DNA from: Bdellovibrio bacteriovorus
GTDB taxonomy: Bacteria > Bdellovibrionota > Bdellovibrionia > Bdellovibrionales > Bdellovibrionaceae
Assembly (NCBI RefSeq): GCF_002208115.1
Contig: NZ_CP020946.1
Span: forward strand, 2,666,001-2,730,000
DNA: 64,000 nucleotides
Direction: 5' to 3'
Position 1 is the first letter of the stretch. Every line of letters starts with the position of its first letter. Made by a program: the position numbers and the translations under genes. A model generated the notes under the pieces. It saw nothing but the letters and a program-made list of their open reading frames with translations. It did no database searches and was not told the DNA's origin. Positions 43,947 to 52,549 of this stretch are shown here, in pieces.

Positions 43947-44393
43947 ATGCGCGCACAGGTTAAACGAGTTGACGGTCACCATTTTAGATTTAATGTTCGC
44001 GGCATGGAAGGCGACATCGACGTCACAGCTCCCGATCAAACTCCGCAAGGACCGACTCCGAAAGAAATGCTGCTGGCGGCTTTGTGCTGCTGTACGGGTA
44101 CTGATGTCATTGATCTGATGGCGAAGTTTCAGGTGCAGTATGAATCATTCGAACTGGAAGCCAAAGCCCCACTGACAGACAAACATCCAAAAGTTTTTTC
44201 CCGCATTGATTTAAGTTATCAGGTGAAGGGTCCTGCGATCGACGCAACTCAAGTGGCGGAAGCGGCGAAGCGCTCGACCCACCAGTACAGTGGAACGGCG
44301 GCGATGCTTTCCAAGGCCTGCCCCATTTTTTATTCGGTTTGGGTGAATGGCGAAAAAGTCGCTGAAGATCAGGTTCAATTTGTATCAATTTAA
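43947..44393 (+). CDS. OsmC-family protein (thiol peroxidase-like)
   Basis: 148 residues. The two redox cysteines of OsmC/Ohr are visible: MLLAALCCCTGTDVIDLM (Cys47-49 run) and LSKACPIFYSV (Cys125). Family members reduce organic hydroperoxides or act as YhfA-like proteins. Three adjacent cysteines at the first site are unusual but occur in YhfA-type proteins. AAAGGATGG lies 5 bases before the start. Cytoplasmic. Confidence 0.9.
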   Translation: MRAQVKRVDGHHFRFNVRGMEGDIDVTAPDQTPQGPTPKEMLLAALCCCTGTDVIDLMAKFQVQYESFELEAKAPLTDKHPKVFSRIDLSYQVKGPAIDATQVAEAAKRSTHQYSGTAAMLSKACPIFYSVWVNGEKVAEDQVQFVSI

Positions 44394-44444
44394 GACTTAA
44401 AGGTTTTTCTAAACAACTTGAGGATTTCTTCCGATGAATACCTC

Positions 44445-47400
44445 ATGAAACACCTGGAACGTCTCGGATCATCTGGCATTATCTTGCTTTTGCTACCGCT
44501 TTTACTGGCGGGATGCAATATCACTGCAAAACTTCAGGACCTGCTGAGCTCCGACGCAGGCTCGGCCGAACTTAAAATCGCCGACAAAGAACCCTATATC
44601 ATTGTCAACGCCAGCAATGTCTCAAACAAAATCATCTCCGGCTCGTGCGCCAACGACGAAGGCTCTGTGCAAATCAAAATAGAATCCAGCCATCGGGGGG
44701 CTGCGACCTGCCTCAACCACCAATGGTCCTGGACCTATGATTTTTCTGCGCTGCCAGACTCAAACAATCTGACACTAGAGGCTGTCGAAGTTCTATCTTC
44801 CGGCGAAACCCGGATCGCAACCGCTCAGATTCTTAAAGACACAGTTCTGCCCCAACTTAGCAATCTCGACAATCTGCTAATTCCGGCCGAACCGCAGCCC
44901 GTGACATGGAGCTGCCTGGACCCCGCGGACCTTTGCCAATTTCGCTATCTTGACAGCAGTTCTCCGGCTTTCGTTTTTATCACAGAAGCTTTTGCCGGAG
45001 CCAATAATACAACTCTCACCACACCGGGTATTCGCTACCTTTACCTTCAAGCCGCCGATAAGGCCCAAAATCTTTCGACTCCGCTTCAAGTTCAGGTTTA
45101 TGTGGGATCCCCCCGCATCTTTATTGGCAGTCTGATCAAGTCCACAACATTAAGTGGCGTAGAGGATCTGAACATCCTGGCTCCGTCTTCACTGCCAGAA
45201 ATGGCCCTGTTCAACAATCAAACCTGTACGGGCGCTCCTTCTTGGGTCAGCACGACGAACTTTATTGATGATTGGAATCTGGATGCCGGTGCTCAGGGCG
45301 GCACAGCCTATGTCAGTGTCAAATTCCGAACAGCCACACTGGATGAATCCCCGTGTTACCACGACTCTATTCAATGGCCGACATACACCGCTCACACCAT
45401 GTGCACCAACACCACTTCAAGTCTTTCCCGCGGACGGATTGTCGACTCCGGCGGCCTGGCAGGAGTATACCAGAATGATGAACTCTGCACCCTGGACCTG
45501 ACACTGACCGGTCCCGCCAAGTTTTACATCGATCTGTTTGATACAGAAAGCGGCTATGACTTTGTAAGAATCTATGACAACGGCACCGAGGTCTTCAGTG
45601 AATCCGGTGTGGTTGCACCTATGCTAGTGAACACGACCTCCAACACGGTTCGTGTTGAGTTTGAATCCGACGGCAGCGTGACAGACAATGGCTTTGATAT
45701 TCGCTGGGAAGCCACCGGGGCAGACCCGGCCCCAGCCCCCGTAATGACCCTGAATGGCGGCGATCCCATCGCAGTCAGTGCCACTGTCAGTGTCGCACTC
45801 AGCGCCCCTTCACCAATGAGCCAGACCTATCTGACCGAAGATTCCACCTGTTCCAATGGCGGAAGCTGGGCGACTTTTGCCGCTAACACAAACTGGACAT
45901 TCTCTGACGCCACCTCCGGCCCAAAAAAGCTCTATGTCAAGTTCCGCGATGCCTTCAACAGCGAAACCTTTTGCTCTGCTGCGACGGTGACTCTGGAGGT
46001 TCCTGAAATCTTCATCGACTATCCAGCCACAGAAGACCAGATCGGCAACTCGCTGGAAGTGGGGGGCTATTGTTCTGTCCCGAACAAACAGGTTCAACTC
46101 AGCGGAACGCTGAGTGCGACAACCACCTGCACCGTGGATCAAGAGTGGTACTACACTCTTGACACTTCCAATCTTGCCAACAGCTCCACTGTGAATGTCA
46201 CTGCCACACTCAAGGACAATGACGTCAATCTGGCCAGCGACAGCAAGACCTTCACAATCACCCGCACCCTGTCGATTCAATCTCCGGCCAACGGAGCCAT
46301 CATCGGGCCCAACACACAATTCAGCGGTTCCTGCAACGTTGAAGGAGCCACCATCAACATCACAAGTCCGGTCACCACCTCCGCCACCTGCAGTGATGGC
46401 ACGTGGTCTTCAGCCATCAATGTGCCTGGCGCTGACGGGGCTTCCATCACTTTCACAGCACATTTGATGCAAAATTCACTTGTTCAGGAAACCAAAACCG
46501 CCAGCTACACGCTGTCCACCACACCACCCACGATTCAGATCACCGGAGCCCCGTCGGGCGTCAGTGTCCTGAACTCAGTCAGTGTGAATTTCGGCGGCGC
46601 CTCAGTCAGTGCCTTCCGCTATAAATTCGGGAACTCTGCCGATTGCTCATCCTCGACCGGCTATATTGCAGAAGCTGCCGCTCCAGCCAACCGCACTCTG
46701 GATCTTTCCGCCCTCTCCAACGGCAACGTCACCGTCTGTGCGATCGGAAAAAGTAGCGTGAACGGGCTTTGGCAGGATTTTGCCTCTGCCACCAGTGTCA
46801 GCTGGACGAAAGATTCCGAAGTTGTGGCCTCGATCACCTCCAAAAACATTTCCATCAACGAAGGAACCACCAACAACGCCGTGACCTTTACACTGTCCGG
46901 AACCAAAACCTATGACGTGAAAGTTTACTACAATTATTTCGGTGATCAGATCTATATGGTCGACCACAACCTTGCCCCCGGCTTTGTCACCATTCCGGCA
47001 GGTTCCCTGTCAGCCTCCGTTTCTTATGACACTTTCGACAACGGTCTGACTGAAAATGATCGCAATCTCAGAATCTTTATCAGTCACACCGACCAAGCGG
47101 CGGTCCGCATCGGCACCACAAGTTTGGTCTATCATCTGATCAAGGACGACGATGCCGTCTTTACAACAGTGACCAAGATTGTCTCTGCTCGTTACAACCA
47201 ATGTGCCATTTATTCTGACGGACGAATGTTCTGCTGGGGCGACAATTACAACGGTCAGCTTGGCGTCGGCCACAAAAACCGCGTCAGCACCCAGGTGGAA
47301 CCTCTTGCTGGCTTCACGGTCCTGGATGTTTCCATCACTGACCAATACTTCTGCGCCATCACCACCGCAAAAAAACTCAAATGCTGGGGCTACAACTATT

Positions 47401-49322
47401 ATGGACAACTGGGTAACGGCAACAACACCGAGCAGACCAGTCCGGCGGATGTCGACAGCGGCGAAAATTATGTCCAAGTTTCCACAGGTTCTCAGGGAGC
47501 CTGTGCCTTGACCGAGCTGGGTAAAGTCAAATGCTGGGGCCGCAACAATTCCGGAAGCGTCGGTGACGGTTCGACAACCGACCGGAACACCCCGGTCCTG
47601 ATAGATGGAACCGTCACTTACACAAGTATTCACAGAAAATCCTCCACCGTGTGCGGCATCACGGATACGCAGGTGCTGAAGTGCTGGGGTGGAAACGGTC
47701 AACAGCAAATCATTCCAGGCAGCACCAGCAATGTACTTTCGCCAACAGTTGTGGACTCGGGCACAAGCTATCTGTCAATCGCCGCCGGCTCTACTGTTTG
47801 CGGGGTGACGACAGGTCAAAAGTTGAAGTGCTGGGGCTGGAATGGCAACTCGGTTGTCGGCGCCTTGACTGGCACCAATCCGGTCGTCAGCCCCACCACC
47901 ATCGATGCCGCCACCAATTATCTTTCTGTCTCGGATGAAAGCGGCTATCGCTGTGCGATCACTGCCGCCAATGATTTGAAATGCTGGGGTGAAGTGCGAG
48001 GCACCGTCAGCTCGGAACAAGTCACGGTTCTGACCACACCCACGCTGGTCAACGATGGTATCAAATACACACAAATATCCATGGCATCATACGGCGCTTG
48101 CGGAATTTCCACTGACGGACAAATTGTCTGCATGGGGGACAACTACAACAACTGGTTTGAACCTGTGCCGGTCTTTGACATGGTTCCCCTAGATCCAAAT
48201 ACAACGATTGCCCACTATGGTGTGGGCTCTGCCGGAGCCTGTGCGATCAAAAGCAATGGCCAGGCCGTGTGCGTGGGAAGCTATGCGGGATCCGGGTACA
48301 CAGTTTCCACACCGGCCGTTGTGGATAATGGCTCCGACTTTACCGGCGGAAAGGCCTCCCCTTCCAACAACGGCAGCTGTGTCATCAATGGCAGCGGACG
48401 CATGATGTGTGCCGGTGCCAATGGCTTCGGTGCCGTGGGTAACGAATCCATGGACTCTTCTGTTCAATACATGTCGGTGGTGGCACCTTCCGTGAGCTTT
48501 GCCATGACGGCCCGGGAAACTTTCTATTGCGGCTACGGACTGTCCACCGCCGGAAAACTGTATGCCTGGGGAGCAGAATCAAACTGTCCGAATCGAACCC
48601 CGACCATGGTGGATGGGGCCACCACTTACAAAACAGACTCTTTGGCCGTTGCCAGCAGTCTGGCCTGCGCCATCACGACGGGCGATCAGATCAAGTGCTA
48701 TGGCTATGACGACGGCAAAGGCCATCTGGGTGGAGTCTCGCGCACCACGCCGACTGTTCTGGATGGCGCGACTCTTTATAAATCGATTGCTGTCTCTTAT
48801 GCGCATATCTGCGGACTGACTTCTGCGGATAAGCTGAAATGCTGGGGGGCCAACAACCGGGGGAAGGTCGGAAACGGCACCACCACCAATACCAGTGTCC
48901 CTTACACGGTCGACTCAACAGAAAACTTCACGAAGCTGAGCGTGGGGACCGACGCGGTTTGCGCCATCACCAGTGGACAGGTTTTGAAATGCTGGGGTTA
49001 CTGGGGAGATTACACCGGCAACTTGACGGTCACCTCTCCGACAGTGGTCAACGGCAGTGAATCCTATTTGGATATTCAGGTCGGCACCAATTCGGCCCTG
49101 GGACTGACCACCAGTGGAAAGTTGCACTATTGGCCTGCGGCCCGATTTGACCTGGCCCCGTTGGCAATTGCTTCAAGCCAGAGCTTCACCAGCATCAAAG
49201 GTCATGGCGAAGGTGGTCTATACTGCGCAATGAATTCGTCGGGGCATCTGTGGTGCTCGAAAAACAGATGGGATGGAAATTTCGTCTCAACCCCTCGCTA
49301 TATGCCGTACCGACGACAGTAA
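44445..49322 (+). CDS. Giant lipoprotein with CUB-like, Calx-beta-like and about 15 RCC1-like repeats
   Basis: About 1625 residues. The signal peptide ends in LLLAGC (Cys24), so it is lipid-anchored, probably on the outer membrane. Order: Ig/bacterial surface-like modules; a CUB-like domain (about 318-425, with LYIDLFDTESGYDFVRIYDN-like strands); further Ig-like repeats; a Calx-beta-like segment (about 790-900, SITSKNISINEGTTNNAVTF); then RCC1-type blades from about 915 to the end, each with CAI...KCWG cysteine pairs (for example FCAITTAKKLKCWGYNYYG). Fifteen blades would suit two seven-blade propellers. ATG 44445 is preferred to TTG 44418 because it gives a normal lipoprotein signal; neither has a good ribosome-binding site. 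Confidence 0.88.
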   Translation: MKHLERLGSSGIILLLLPLLLAGCNITAKLQDLLSSDAGSAELKIADKEPYIIVNASNVSNKIISGSCANDEGSVQIKIESSHRGAATCLNHQWSWTYDFSALPDSNNLTLEAVEVLSSGETRIATAQILKDTVLPQLSNLDNLLIPAEPQPVTWSCLDPADLCQFRYLDSSSPAFVFITEAFAGANNTTLTTPGIRYLYLQAADKAQNLSTPLQVQVYVGSPRIFIGSLIKSTTLSGVEDLNILAPSSLPEMALFNNQTCTGAPSWVSTTNFIDDWNLDAGAQGGTAYVSVKFRTATLDESPCYHDSIQWPTYTAHTMCTNTTSSLSRGRIVDSGGLAGVYQNDELCTLDLTLTGPAKFYIDLFDTESGYDFVRIYDNGTEVFSESGVVAPMLVNTTSNTVRVEFESDGSVTDNGFDIRWEATGADPAPAPVMTLNGGDPIAVSATVSVALSAPSPMSQTYLTEDSTCSNGGSWATFAANTNWTFSDATSGPKKLYVKFRDAFNSETFCSAATVTLEVPEIFIDYPATEDQIGNSLEVGGYCSVPNKQVQLSGTLSATTTCTVDQEWYYTLDTSNLANSSTVNVTATLKDNDVNLASDSKTFTITRTLSIQSPANGAIIGPNTQFSGSCNVEGATINITSPVTTSATCSDGTWSSAINVPGADGASITFTAHLMQNSLVQETKTASYTLSTTPPTIQITGAPSGVSVLNSVSVNFGGASVSAFRYKFGNSADCSSSTGYIAEAAAPANRTLDLSALSNGNVTVCAIGKSSVNGLWQDFASATSVSWTKDSEVVASITSKNISINEGTTNNAVTFTLSGTKTYDVKVYYNYFGDQIYMVDHNLAPGFVTIPAGSLSASVSYDTFDNGLTENDRNLRIFISHTDQAAVRIGTTSLVYHLIKDDDAVFTTVTKIVSARYNQCAIYSDGRMFCWGDNYNGQLGVGHKNRVSTQVEPLAGFTVLDVSITDQYFCAITTAKKLKCWGYNYYGQLGNGNNTEQTSPADVDSGENYVQVSTGSQGACALTELGKVKCWGRNNSGSVGDGSTTDRNTPVLIDGTVTYTSIHRKSSTVCGITDTQVLKCWGGNGQQQIIPGSTSNVLSPTVVDSGTSYLSIAAGSTVCGVTTGQKLKCWGWNGNSVVGALTGTNPVVSPTTIDAATNYLSVSDESGYRCAITAANDLKCWGEVRGTVSSEQVTVLTTPTLVNDGIKYTQISMASYGACGISTDGQIVCMGDNYNNWFEPVPVFDMVPLDPNTTIAHYGVGSAGACAIKSNGQAVCVGSYAGSGYTVSTPAVVDNGSDFTGGKASPSNNGSCVINGSGRMMCAGANGFGAVGNESMDSSVQYMSVVAPSVSFAMTARETFYCGYGLSTAGKLYAWGAESNCPNRTPTMVDGATTYKTDSLAVASSLACAITTGDQIKCYGYDDGKGHLGGVSRTTPTVLDGATLYKSIAVSYAHICGLTSADKLKCWGANNRGKVGNGTTTNTSVPYTVDSTENFTKLSVGTDAVCAITSGQVLKCWGYWGDYTGNLTVTSPTVVNGSESYLDIQVGTNSALGLTTSGKLHYWPAARFDLAPLAIASSQSFTSIKGHGEGGLYCAMNSSGHLWCSKNRWDGNFVSTPRYMPYRRQ

Positions 49323-49324
49323 GC

Positions 49325-49744
49325 CTAGGCGGTTTTATTCAGAATGGCTTTGTAAGCTGTTTCCAGAAACTCCAGGGATTCTTTGTCGCTGCGGCGAATT
49401 GCAGTCTGATAGGCTTCAGTGACCAGCTTCAGCGACGCTCCGGCCGGAACGCCCAAAACCTCGTACGCATCCCAACTGTGCCCGTTGTAATTAAACATCA
49501 CATTCAAAGACTTGGTTTTAGCGCCAGATAGATCAGGATGAACCTGAGGCGCTGCGGCCTGACGACGCAAAGGCTCAAGACCCGCCTTTTCAGGGGGAGC
49601 TGCCTCCATCAGAGGGGGAGCGCTGTCCTTCGCATTCAAGTTCAGCTGCGTCGGCCGACGGCTGCCTCCTCGAGAAAGAAGATACCAGGCAATGAAAGCC
49701 CCCGCTCCCACTAGGTTCAATGTCAAAAAGTCTTGGCTATTCAT
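49325..49744 (-). CDS. Membrane-anchored protein with a degenerate J-like domain
   Basis: About 139 residues. An N-terminal helix (LTLNLVGAGAFIAWYLLS) anchors it; a Pro/Ala linker follows; the C-terminus (about 92-137) reads like a shortened J domain (WDAYEVLGVPAGASLKLVTEAYQTAI...LEFLETAYKAIL) without the HPD tripeptide needed to stimulate Hsp70. Chosen start ATG 49744; an in-frame extension to 49792 would reach the mrp start region. Its stop is 2 bases from the giant lipoprotein stop. Function unknown. Confidence 0.72.
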   Translation of the reverse strand: MNSQDFLTLNLVGAGAFIAWYLLSRGGSRRPTQLNLNAKDSAPPLMEAAPPEKAGLEPLRRQAAAPQVHPDLSGAKTKSLNVMFNYNGHSWDAYEVLGVPAGASLKLVTEAYQTAIRRSDKESLEFLETAYKAILNKTA

Positions 49745-49794
49745 CCAAGTTCTATTATTGGTTGTGTGGACAAAATTAGCAAGGAGTCCCATTC

Positions 49795-50595
49795 ATGGCA
49801 GCCCCAAATCCTTTTGAAAAGCAGACCGCGATTCCCGGAGTGAAACATATTATCGCCGTAAGTTCCGGCAAGGGTGGCGTGGGTAAAAGTACTGTGGCAA
49901 CGAATCTTGCCATGGCTTTGGGCAGAAAAGGCGGCAAAGTCGGCCTTTTGGATGCGGATATCTATGGTCCCAGCATTCCTCGCATGTTGGGTACGCTCGC
50001 GCAAAAACCTCAAATCAATCCGGACACCAATCAACTGGAGCCGGTGGTCCGCTACGGCATCAAACTGATGAGCATTGGCTTCCTGGTCGAGGAAGGTGCG
50101 GCAGTCGTTTGGCGTGGACCTATGTTGTTTAAAGCGATGGACCAATTCCTGCGCGACGTAAACTGGGGCGAGTTGGACTATCTGGTTGTGGACCTGCCTC
50201 CGGGCACAGGCGACATCCAACTGACCCTGGCCCAGAAAGTTCCAGTGTCTGGTGCAGTGATGGTTTCCACTCCACAGAACGTGGCGTTGGTGGACGTGAA
50301 AAAAGCCGTCGACATGTTTGCCCGTGTGAACGTGCCTTTGCTGGGCATGGTTGAAAACATGGCCTATATGATCAACCCGGCCAACGGCGAAAAAATGCAG
50401 TTGTTCCCGAAGGGCGAAATCGATTCCTACGCCCAATCCAAAGGCATCAACAAACTGGGTGAGATTCCTTTCAACCCGTCTGTGGGTCTGGCGTGCGAAG
50501 CCGGAATTCCAATCGTTGAAGCCAACAGCAACGGCGCCGAAGCGCAAGCCTTCATGAAAATCGCCGACGAAATTCGCGAATTGCTGCCGGTATAA
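49795..50595 (+). CDS. mrp: Mrp/ApbC-type P-loop ATPase (iron-sulfur carrier family)
   Basis: 266 residues with deviant Walker A SSGKGGVGKST (23-33), DADIYGPSIPRMLG and VVDLPPGTGDIQL, diagnostic for Mrp/ApbC/NBP35 proteins that carry or insert Fe-S clusters. It lacks both the N-terminal DUF59/MIP18-like domain of long forms and the CxxC cluster ligand: the equivalent segment is ENMAYMINPANGEKMQLF. Some other lineages also lack this CxxC. AAGGAG lies about 8 bases before the ATG. Confidence 0.93.
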   Translation: MAAPNPFEKQTAIPGVKHIIAVSSGKGGVGKSTVATNLAMALGRKGGKVGLLDADIYGPSIPRMLGTLAQKPQINPDTNQLEPVVRYGIKLMSIGFLVEEGAAVVWRGPMLFKAMDQFLRDVNWGELDYLVVDLPPGTGDIQLTLAQKVPVSGAVMVSTPQNVALVDVKKAVDMFARVNVPLLGMVENMAYMINPANGEKMQLFPKGEIDSYAQSKGINKLGEIPFNPSVGLACEAGIPIVEANSNGAEAQAFMKIADEIRELLPV

Positions 50596-50848
50596 TTAAT
50601 TTTCCGTCTCCAATTTCAAATTTTCCAATTTCCAATCTCCAAAAAGCTTTTTTTTGTTTCAAGTCTGAACAAATCCCCGTCTGTTTTCCCACGCTGATAC
50701 GTAAATCTGACGTAATTTGAGAATCGAACGGGGTGCTCTTGAAAATAAAACTTTGGTCGAGCTATCCTGATTTTGTTGAAACCACAAGGCTCGGGAGACT
50801 TACCTCGGGTAAGTGAACGCTAGTAGGGCCAAGCGAAGGAGGACACGG

Positions 50849-50887
50849 ATGAGAGCACATGACCATCACGATGACGAACTGAAGTGA
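50849..50887 (+). CDS. Possible 12-residue micro-ORF in the riboswitch RNA
   Basis: A perfect AAGGAGG (50836-50842) lies 6 bases before ATG 50849; the frame reads MRAHDHHDDELK then TGA. Its His/Asp content hints at metal binding or an attenuation role, but this is speculative. A second AAGGAGG at 50975-50981 has no start codon after it. Confidence 0.35.
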   Translation: MRAHDHHDDELK

Positions 50888-51019
50888 AGACGCGTCACCA
50901 GGATTACTACGCAGAGGTTGGGTTCATGCCTCTGAAAAGAAGAATGGACTGGTTGGATCTGATGAATAACTCATAAGGAGGTTCCTAGGGTTATACTCGT
51001 TAGGATATAGATCCTTCCT

Positions 51020-51100
51020 TTGCCTCAAGGCAAACCGTCGGAAACGGCGGGACGCAAAGCTAAAGGGGTGTCGGTGCAAAGCCACGCCAGCCAGCTGCCA
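51020..51100 (+). promoter_or_regulatory. c-di-GMP-I (GEMM) riboswitch aptamer
   Basis: The consensus parts are all present: GGCAAACC, then a stem CCGTCG/CGGCGG capped by a GAAA tetraloop (51035-51050), then GGGACGCAAAGC, then a second stem (about 51067-51088) with a bulged C and GCAAA loop, closed by GCTGCC. The A in GGGAC (51052) corresponds to the base that stacks between the two guanines of c-di-GMP in known structures. Just before the core, TTGCC-TCAA-GGCAA could form a competing hairpin over the core's 5' strand. Confidence 0.88.
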
Positions 51101-51137
51101 AAGGTCATGAGTCACCTGAGGAATCAGAGGTGTGCAT

Positions 51138-51182
51138 ATGGAAGGAACAAATACATACAAGGATTGGTTTCATTCCCCTTAG
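51138..51182 (+). CDS. Possible 14-residue micro-ORF directly after the aptamer
   Basis: ATG 51138 to TAG 51182 reads MEGTNTYKDWFHSP, with AGAGGTG 5 bases upstream. That site is the right arm of a hairpin (CACCTGAGGAATCAGAGGTG, about 51113-51132), so it could be hidden or freed by aptamer state. The stop codon touches the terminator stem. It may be chance. Confidence 0.35.
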   Translation: MEGTNTYKDWFHSP

Positions 51183-51224
51183 CTAGCGAGTTATCACTGA
51201 CGATTCCTCGCTAGCACTTTTTTT
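51182..51224 (+). terminator. Terminator of the riboswitch RNA
   Basis: GCTAGCGAG (51182-51190) pairs perfectly with CTCGCTAGC (51207-51215), followed by ACTTTTTTT. Confidence 0.92.
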
Positions 51225-51260
51225 GGCGAACGAATTTCTTAAGACAAAATCCCTAAAAAA

Positions 51261-52328
51261 TTATTTTTTCAAAGGAACAAGCCAGTTCAGGGTGTCGGCT
51301 TGAGCGCCACGCTGGATCGCCGTGATCTCATTGTAAAGCTGCGTGCTCAACGGACCGTTTTCGTTGTTATTGATGGTCCAGTCTTTCCCCTGATAGTGCA
51401 AAACACCCACTGGGGAAATAACCGCCGCCGTCCCCGTGCCGAAGGCTTCCTTCAGTTCACCTTTTGCCAGGCGGTCGACCACTTCCGCGATGGTGATGCG
51501 TCTTTCCACCACCGGCAGATTCTTGGAGCGCAACAACTGCAGGATCGCATCGCGGGTCCCACCGGACAGAATGCTGCCATTCAATGCCGGAGTTACGATT
51601 TCATTATCAAAGACGAAGAACACATTCATGGTGCCAACTTCTTCAATGCCCTGGTGTTCGACATCCAGCCACAGCACTTGAGCATAGCCCTTTTTCTTGG
51701 CTTCCAAGGCGGCTTTCAGGCTGGAGGCATAGTTCGCCCCGGCCTTCACCGCGCCCAGGCCCCCTGGAGCTGCACGGAGGTACTTTTCCTCGGTCCAAAT
51801 CTTGATTGGTTTTGTGCCTTCAGAATAATAAGAACCCACCGGAGACAACAGAATAAAGAACAACGTTTCACGGGAAGGACGAACCCCTAGGAACGGCTCA
51901 GACCCAATCAGGGTCGGACGGATATACAAAGACGTGTTCGGCCCTTTCGGGATCCAGCGCTCATCAGCCGCCACCACCTGGTGCAAACCTTCCATGAAAA
52001 GATCCATTGGCGGAGCTTCCAGGCACAAACGAGCCGCCCCTTCGGCCAAGCGGTGATAATTGAACTCAGGACGGAAGAAAACCACTTCCCCGTCTTCCTT
52101 GCGGAAGGCCTTCATGCCTTCAAACAAAGCCTGGCCATAATGGAACACAGAAGCCCCGGGATCCAAAGAAAGCGGTCCGTAAGGAACCACGCTGGCTTCA
52201 GACCAGCCCTTGCCTTCAGTGTATTTAGCCACAAACATGTGGTCAGAAAAGTGCTGCCCGAATCCAAGTTGATCAGAGGGTGGAAGGGCTTTCGGAGTGC
52301 TGGTCAGATTCTTCGTAATTGTGGTCAT
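51261..52328 (-). CDS. ilvE: Branched-chain amino acid aminotransferase
   Basis: PLP enzyme exchanging amino groups between glutamate and the keto acids of Leu, Ile and Val. The 355 residues match class IV BCATs of the longer type: FHYGQALFEGMKAFR, YIRPTLIGSEPFLG, GAVKAGANYASSLKA (Lys195, the PLP lysine), EEVGTMNVFFVFD and GSILSGGTRDAILQLL. Convergent with the riboswitch RNA. No clear terminator of its own is seen in the 36 bases between. Cytoplasmic. Confidence 0.95.
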   Translation of the reverse strand: MTTITKNLTSTPKALPPSDQLGFGQHFSDHMFVAKYTEGKGWSEASVVPYGPLSLDPGASVFHYGQALFEGMKAFRKEDGEVVFFRPEFNYHRLAEGAARLCLEAPPMDLFMEGLHQVVAADERWIPKGPNTSLYIRPTLIGSEPFLGVRPSRETLFFILLSPVGSYYSEGTKPIKIWTEEKYLRAAPGGLGAVKAGANYASSLKAALEAKKKGYAQVLWLDVEHQGIEEVGTMNVFFVFDNEIVTPALNGSILSGGTRDAILQLLRSKNLPVVERRITIAEVVDRLAKGELKEAFGTGTAAVISPVGVLHYQGKDWTINNNENGPLSTQLYNEITAIQRGAQADTLNWLVPLKK

Positions 52329-52549
52329 AGGTAGGACCTATCGAACATGATGAGAATGGTCAAACATCGATTGTTCTTTTTTACTTTTTAACAGAAAACT
52401 CACCTTCTCCCGACTAACGCCCTGCAAATTTTGGCCGGACTGTTTCACTCTGAAACGCTCGCGGAACCTCTTGTTAGAACTTCTCGCATACTAACGAATC
52501 GTCCTTGTAAAAAACTGGGTTTTTTGGTCAAAAAACCGATAAGAAATAC

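Larger units (their letters stand above)
50705..51224 (+). ncRNA. Orphan c-di-GMP riboswitch RNA (HD100 attack-phase RNA-like)
   Basis: The 665-base gap between mrp and ilvE has no normal gene but holds an RNA-like region: a structured 5' part (including ACTTACC-TCG-GGTAAGT), a c-di-GMP-I aptamer at 51020-51100, a short tail and a strong terminator ending near 51224. The 5' end is uncertain: GCTGATAC at 50693-50700 resembles the sigma28 -10 box (6/8) but without a matching -35 box, and TAAAACTT (50746-50753) with CCTGATTT 12 bases on is an alternative. I recall a massively expressed attack-phase RNA with a c-di-GMP riboswitch in B. bacteriovorus HD100 (Karunker et al. 2013), and this is probably the same RNA. 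The stretch 50596-50700 holds pyrimidine-rich CCAATTT repeats and nothing else. Confidence 0.75.

Noticed and set aside
50641-50660. Terminator after mrp (AAAAAGCTTTTTTTTT)
   Set aside because: The stem would be almost only A-T pairs with no loop; too weak to call.
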